Shown here: positions 7,146 to 9,555 of the stretch, in pieces | Layout of the letters: the number at the start of each line of letters is the position of its first letter | Position numbering within the stretch: position 1 is the first letter of the stretch | NCBI GenBank assembly: GCA_007129455.1 | Contig: SKVL01000018.1 | Coordinates: forward strand, 1-9,555 | DNA length: 9,555 nucleotides | From: Candidatus Campbelliibacteriota bacterium | GTDB lineage: Bacteria > Patescibacteriota > Minisyncoccia > Phycocordibacterales > CSBR16-193 | Direction: 5' to 3' | Notes under the pieces: generated by a model | Databases searched by the model: none | The model's input: the letters and a program-made list of their open reading frames with translations, nothing else | What the model was told of the DNA's origin: nothing | Position numbers and translations under genes: made by a program

Positions 7146-7154
7146 AAGGAGGTG
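7146..7154 (+). promoter_or_regulatory. Strong Shine-Dalgarno sequence
   Basis: AAGGAGGTG is a full-length match to the anti-Shine-Dalgarno end of 16S rRNA, with 7 nt between GGAGG and the ATG at 7160. Most other genes in the window have none. Confidence 0.85.
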
Positions 7155-7159
7155 TACGA

Positions 7160-7549
7160 ATGGCCAATGAAAAAACTTGCGTAGAAGTAAGAGAAACTGA
7201 AAATGAGAACATAAAAATTTACAGCATTACTTGGAACGTTTCCGAACATCCGGGTGAACCCAAAAAATTTCTAAAATTTGAAAACCCCGAAGACTCTGGA
7301 CTTAAGTTCAGAGAGATTGGCCAAAAAGGAACAGCCCTCGTTTGCCGAATTATGGCGATTTCGGGAATAAATGAAGTCTTCATAGGGCAAAACAACCTCG
7401 CTGTCGTTAAAGATAGAAATTTCAGTTGGAAAAAGATTGAGGGAGCTGTCTTGAGAGCTTTCTTGGAATGCTCTCAACAGGCAAGAGGAAACGTTCCTTT
7501 TTCGGTTCTGATTGTCGGGGAAAATATGGTTTTCAACTACGCCCCCTAA
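7160..7549 (+). CDS. Small protein resembling a stand-alone Nfu N-terminal (Fe-S scaffold) domain
   Basis: This 129-residue soluble protein has a pattern like the Nfu/NifU N-terminal domain. An amphipathic stretch (58-68) leads into ISGINEVFIGQNNLAVVKD (67-85) and SWKKIEGAVLRAFLE (89-103). In Nfu proteins the same place reads as a helix, then GV-x-x-VF-x-G and a strand ending V-x-K, then a Trp and a final helix. The C-terminal NifU domain with its CxxC cluster-binding motif is absent; the only Cys are at 7, 62 and 104 and do not form CxxC. Function is therefore uncertain: a partner or regulator in Fe-S delivery is a guess. It is monocistronic, the only plus-strand gene here, with a good promoter, the best ribosome binding site in the window and a strong terminator, so it is likely well expressed. 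The family call is from pattern recognition. Confidence 0.85.
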   Translation: MANEKTCVEVRETENENIKIYSITWNVSEHPGEPKKFLKFENPEDSGLKFREIGQKGTALVCRIMAISGINEVFIGQNNLAVVKDRNFSWKKIEGAVLRAFLECSQQARGNVPFSVLIVGENMVFNYAP

Positions 7550-7555
7550 AAACCT

Positions 7556-7597
7556 AGGCGGTTGGTTTAATACCCAACCGCCTTTTTGTATTTTTTG
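7556..7597 (+). terminator. Strong rho-independent terminator, probably bidirectional
   Basis: AGGCGGTTGG (7556-7565) pairs perfectly with CCAACCGCCT (7574-7583) around an 8-nt loop, followed by TTTTTGTATTTTTT. On the minus strand the same stem is followed by AGGTTTTTA, so it can also end the convergent gene whose stop is at 7609. Confidence 0.9.
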
Positions 7598-7608
7598 TTA
7601 ACAAAATA

Positions 7609-8721
7609 TCAATCCGATATGCGTGTATAGATTCTTATGTCCCTGGGTTTTTGAACACAAATGCTTTTAAGCACCCTCTCTACATCCATGATATCGATAT
7701 TAAGACCTCCGTCGTTATCGGTTTTAACGGGCATTGTTTCAATGAAGTCGTACTCCTCCAACTCTCGGAGTATCTGTAAAGAAACAATTCTGGAACGCTC
7801 CTCCGGGAAAACAATAACAATACGAGGATTTTCTCGAGAGCTCAAAAAGCGAGCCTCGCTCCTTAAACTGTTCGCGGTTATCCCCGACTCGTTCTCCCCA
7901 AGCTCATTCATACTCAAGGTCCAAGAAAAACCCTCTTCCATTTCTTTTTCAAAGTCACGTAATACATTGATAACTTCCAGTTCATTTGTTTCGTGACCAC
8001 TTAAAAGAGCCATATGGATTGTCAAAGGCGGATTGCAAACATTTTTTGAAAAGGTGAAAGGCCCCGGCCAAGAAAGAGTCAAGGGGGTGCTCTCTCTGAA
8101 GGGAATGGATACGGTGACACCTCTTGAGGCGGTCACCACATTTTCGTGTTCATCCATGATCAACGCAACAACCTCAACGGAAGGCAGGGTGAGAAAGCCG
8201 ATGTTTTCAACGCGAGTCTCAAGGCGAGGAGTTGGAATATCACTTCTTAAATTAACTTCAGGTACGGAAACATTGTAATCAACTTCATCGCGATCCTTTC
8301 TTCCCTCCTTCCAATCTATTCGCTCCCAAGAAAAACTTGTCCAAGCGGGTGTGTTTTCAAAATTAAGATTTCTCTCAAAAACAAAAAAGGACTCTCCTGC
8401 TCCAAAAGATGTATCTCCTTTTTTTTCAGATATAATTCGCCCTCTTTCATCGAAAAAAGAAAACTTGTAAAAAGCTCTGGCAGAAAACATTTCATTTTCA
8501 GTGTTGGCAAAATGAGCGATTGCCCCATGGAGATTTCCTCCTACGGGAAACGTGTTGCTCCAGATAACGACCGGGTCATTTCCGCGGATCTCTATTACCT
8601 CCGGAGGTTTAACAATAAAATTCAGAGTCAAAAAAACGGCAACAATTATGAAAATAATCGTAAAAACCGTAATCAAAAAAGTAAACTGACGTTTCTGCCC
8701 CCATGTCCACACACTTGTCAT
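7609..8721 (-). CDS. Single-pass membrane protein of unknown function with large extracytoplasmic part
   Basis: The ATG at 8721 gives 370 residues. The frame can be read three codons further from a TTG at 8730, but that lies in the -10 box, so ATG is preferred. Counting from 8721, residues 13-37 are one hydrophobic anchor (FLITVFTIIFIIVAVFLTLN is its core). The rest is predicted outside the membrane. Residues 45-135 (DPVVIWSNTFPVGGNLHGAI onwards) and 160-235 look like beta-sandwich domains. Residues 250-370 form a mixed alpha/beta region including NPRIVIVFPEE. The first part recalls a conserved CPR membrane protein family that usually has a Cys-rich segment after the anchor; here that segment is missing and only two Cys remain. 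That comparison is from memory. It follows the rRNA terminator and has its own promoter. No function can be assigned. Confidence 0.85.
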   Translation of the reverse strand: MTSVWTWGQKRQFTFLITVFTIIFIIVAVFLTLNFIVKPPEVIEIRGNDPVVIWSNTFPVGGNLHGAIAHFANTENEMFSARAFYKFSFFDERGRIISEKKGDTSFGAGESFFVFERNLNFENTPAWTSFSWERIDWKEGRKDRDEVDYNVSVPEVNLRSDIPTPRLETRVENIGFLTLPSVEVVALIMDEHENVVTASRGVTVSIPFRESTPLTLSWPGPFTFSKNVCNPPLTIHMALLSGHETNELEVINVLRDFEKEMEEGFSWTLSMNELGENESGITANSLRSEARFLSSRENPRIVIVFPEERSRIVSLQILRELEEYDFIETMPVKTDNDGGLNIDIMDVERVLKSICVQKPRDIRIYTRISD

Positions 8722-8729
8722 ATGAAACA

Positions 8730-8758
8730 ATTATACTATACGATAGTATCTTTTTAAA
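8730..8758 (-). promoter_or_regulatory. Promoter with overlapping palindrome, leaderless start
   Basis: On the minus strand TATAAT (8730-8735) lies only 8 nt before the ATG at 8721. A weak -35 TTTAAA is at 8753-8758, 17 bp upstream. The transcript should start at or within about 2 nt of the ATG. A 17-bp inverted repeat (ATACTAT 8733-8739, ATAGTAT 8743-8749) covers part of the -10 box and the spacer and could be an operator. Confidence 0.55.
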
Positions 8759-8760
8759 TA

Positions 8761-8799
8761 AGAAAAAACAAAAACGGGATTTACATCCCGTTTTTGTTT
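8761..8799 (-). terminator. rRNA operon terminator
   Basis: AAACAAAAACGGGAT (8766-8780) and its exact complement (8785-8799) flank the loop TTAC, giving a 15-bp stem. On the minus strand the GC part is followed by TTTTTGTTTTTTCT. It sits about 25 nt past the 5S gene and separates the rRNA operon from the membrane-protein gene downstream. Confidence 0.92.
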
Positions 8800-8824
8800 A
8801 ACTCATATTCATAAATTGAAACCT

Positions 8825-8941
<117 letters not shown>

Positions 8942-9030
8942 AATTTTCAAATTTTCTTATCAGAGAATTATACTGCTCCGCTCCATACTCAAGGGGCGAT
9001 AAATATTAACAAAATAAAAGAACACAGAAT

Positions 9031-9106
9031 TGGCCGAGGTGCCCGGATTTGAACCGGGAAGCCTTCTTGAATAATCAAGACGCTCTATCCTTTGAGCTAC
9101 ACCCCG
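9031..9106 (-). tRNA. tRNA-like element A with abnormal anticodon arm
   Basis: The acceptor stem (CGGGGTG with CACCTCG), D-arm (GCTC, AAAGGATA, GAGC), T-arm (CCCGG, TTCAAAT, CCGGG), discriminator G and encoded CCA are all intact, total 76 nt. The anticodon arm is odd. The best stem, TCTTG with CAAGA, closes a 6-nt loop ATTATT, leaving a 6-nt variable region. Canonical numbering would instead give anticodon UAU with a pyrimidine at 37 and two stem mismatches. It is either a decayed tRNA or a tRNA-like RNA not used for normal decoding. It lies between 23S and 5S rRNA and should be excised from the rRNA transcript. It shares its T-arm and 5' flank with element B, suggesting duplication. Confidence 0.6.
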
Positions 9107-9133
9107 GCTTCGACAAACCGAAAAATAAAGGTT

Positions 9134-9211
9134 TGGTCGGGATGCCCGGATTTGAACCGGGGGCCTCCCTGGCGGTAACCAAGGCACTCTAACGTGCTGA
9201 GCTACATCCCG
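9134..9211 (-). tRNA. tRNA-like element B with abnormal anticodon arm
   Basis: The acceptor stem is perfect (CGGGATG with CATCCCG), followed by A73 and encoded CCA. The D-stem is GCTC with GAGT, but the loop AGCACGTTA lacks the conserved GG pair. The T-arm is identical to element A. The anticodon arm folds best as a 6-bp stem (CCTTGG with CCAGGG) closing a 6-nt loop TTACCG. Canonical numbering gives anticodon UAC (Val) with C at 37 and a T-C mismatch in the stem. C1-G72 with A73 is otherwise typical of tRNA-Pro, which conflicts with UAC. A valine tRNA pseudogene or a non-decoding tRNA-like RNA are the main options. Confidence 0.6.
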
Positions 9212-9233
9212 GCTTAAACAAAAGAGCCAATCT

Positions 9234-9299
9234 TGGTGGGGATACCCGGATCTGAATATGCCGATTGTCATCGGGTACCTTCATCTCGGTCACATCCCC
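9234..9299 (-). pseudogene. Degenerate tRNA-like element C
   Basis: A 66-nt element has a good acceptor stem (GGGGATG with TATCCCC, one G-T pair), A73 and encoded CCA, and keeps a T-loop (TTCAGAT) and the 3' half of the T-stem (CCGGG). The 5' half of the T-stem is lost, the D-arm is reduced to ACC with GGT, and the anticodon region CCGATGACAATCGG is a near-palindrome whose loop TGACAA could present GAC (Val). An alternative helix, TACCCG with CGGGTA, would disrupt the tRNA fold. It is first of the three elements after 23S rRNA. It looks like a decayed or strongly remodelled tRNA copy. Confidence 0.5.
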
Positions 9300-9350
9300 A
9301 CATTGAGTTAAAATGGGAAAAATCGCCCATAGAGTATGGAGCGGAGGATT

Positions 9351-9363
9351 CCCTGCAACAGGG
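9351..9363 (-). other. Small hairpin just downstream of 23S rRNA
   Basis: CCCTG, a 3-nt loop and CAGGG form a short perfect hairpin in the spacer transcript, 4 nt outside the long-range stem. It may mark a processing point; the function is unproven. Confidence 0.35.
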
Positions 9364-9384
9364 TAAATATTTATTTCGCGCGTA

Positions 9385-9555
9385 GGTTACTTAGCGGAAA
9401 TCGAAACATTAGTACTCCTCGGCTGAACATCTCACGATGCTTACACCTAGAGCCTATCAACCTGGTCGTCTCCCAGGAGTCTCAAACGATTCCTAATCTT
9501 GGGGTTGGCTTCCCTCTTAGATGCTTTCAGAGGTTATCCTTTCCCGACTTAGCTA
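9385..9555 (-). rRNA. rrl: 23S ribosomal RNA, 3' end (partial)
   Basis: The minus strand reads TAGCTAAGTCGGGAAAGGAT at the window edge, then CTGAAAGCATCTAAG, GACCAGGTTGATAGGC, AGGTGTAAGCATCGTGAGAT and GAGGAGTACTAATG, which is the conserved 3' end of 23S rRNA. The 3' boundary is estimated at about 22 nt past ACTAATG; the 5' end that pairs with it is outside the window. Confidence 0.95.

Larger units (their letters stand above)
8976..9346. repeat. Interrupted inverted repeat enclosing the tRNA-like array
   Basis: CTCCGCTCCATACTC (8976-8990) is exactly complementary to 9332-9346. After a 3-nt interruption on each side, GGGCGAT (8994-9000) is exactly complementary to 9322-9328. In the minus-strand rRNA transcript this makes a 15+7 bp helix with a 3x3 internal loop closing off 321 nt that hold all three tRNA-like elements. 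It resembles the double-stranded processing stems cut by RNase III, which normally flank 16S or 23S rRNA. Terminal inverted repeats of a small mobile element are an alternative, but no target duplication or transposase is seen. Confidence 0.75.

Noticed and set aside
6992..7249. An 85-codon minus-strand frame over the regulatory region and start of the Nfu-like gene
   Set aside because: It overlaps a clear promoter and ribosome binding site on the other strand and has no start signals of its own.
8967..8992. A TATAAT on the minus strand before 5S rRNA that could be a separate 5S promoter
   Set aside because: The only -35-like hexamer (TTGAGT) is at a 14-bp spacing, too short. The sequence is better explained as part of the spacer stem and its flank.
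8960..9271. A 103-codon minus-strand open frame across the 23S-5S spacer
   Set aside because: It runs through the tRNA-like elements and the long-range stem; no ribosome binding site and no protein-like composition.
8976..9346. A MITE-like mobile element with terminal inverted repeats as the primary call
   Set aside because: No target-site duplication is visible beside the arms, and the symmetric internal loop inside a rRNA transcript fits an RNA processing stem better. It stays as an alternative.

Overview
The window looks like a chromosomal segment of a Patescibacteria/CPR bacterium, most likely of Parcubacteria type. This is inferred from style rather than from a marker tree: a moderately AT-rich genome, mostly short leaders without Shine-Dalgarno sequences, a membrane-anchored helix-turn-helix protein next to a very acidic surface protein and a giant glycine-rich surface protein, and several single-pass membrane proteins of unknown function. 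TGG is the tryptophan codon and TGA is not seen inside any frame, so the standard bacterial code fits.

Almost everything is on the minus strand, so transcription runs from high to low coordinates. At the right edge is the 3' end of a 23S rRNA gene (about 9385-9555). It is followed by a roughly 440-nt spacer with three tandem tRNA-like elements (9234-9299, 9134-9211, 9031-9106), then 5S rRNA (about 8825-8941) and a strong terminator (8761-8799). An interrupted 15+7 bp inverted repeat (8976-9000 with 9322-9346) encloses the three tRNA-like elements. This spacer is the most unusual part of the window.

Next comes a single-pass membrane protein of unknown function (7609-8721, minus). Convergent to it is the only plus-strand gene, a small protein resembling the N-terminal domain of Nfu/NifU Fe-S scaffold proteins (7160-7549). 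It has a textbook promoter, ribosome binding site and terminator. Divergent from it is a cell-envelope group on the minus strand: a RodA/FtsW-type SEDS glycosyltransferase (5702-6829), a polyisoprenyl-phosphate sugar-phosphate transferase (4312-5640) and a membrane-anchored FKBP-type prolyl isomerase (3734-4210).

The left third is a probable surface-protein operon on the minus strand. It begins with a promoter and a 19-bp palindrome (3452-3513), followed by an HTH/transmembrane protein (2947-3411), a secreted protein with a 200-residue Glu/Asp-rich stretch and a beta-propeller-like domain (1141-2943), and a secreted glycine-rich protein that runs off the left edge (1-1099). The protein genes read together as cell-envelope biogenesis and surface display: peptidoglycan polymerisation, surface glycan priming, extracytoplasmic folding and large exported proteins.
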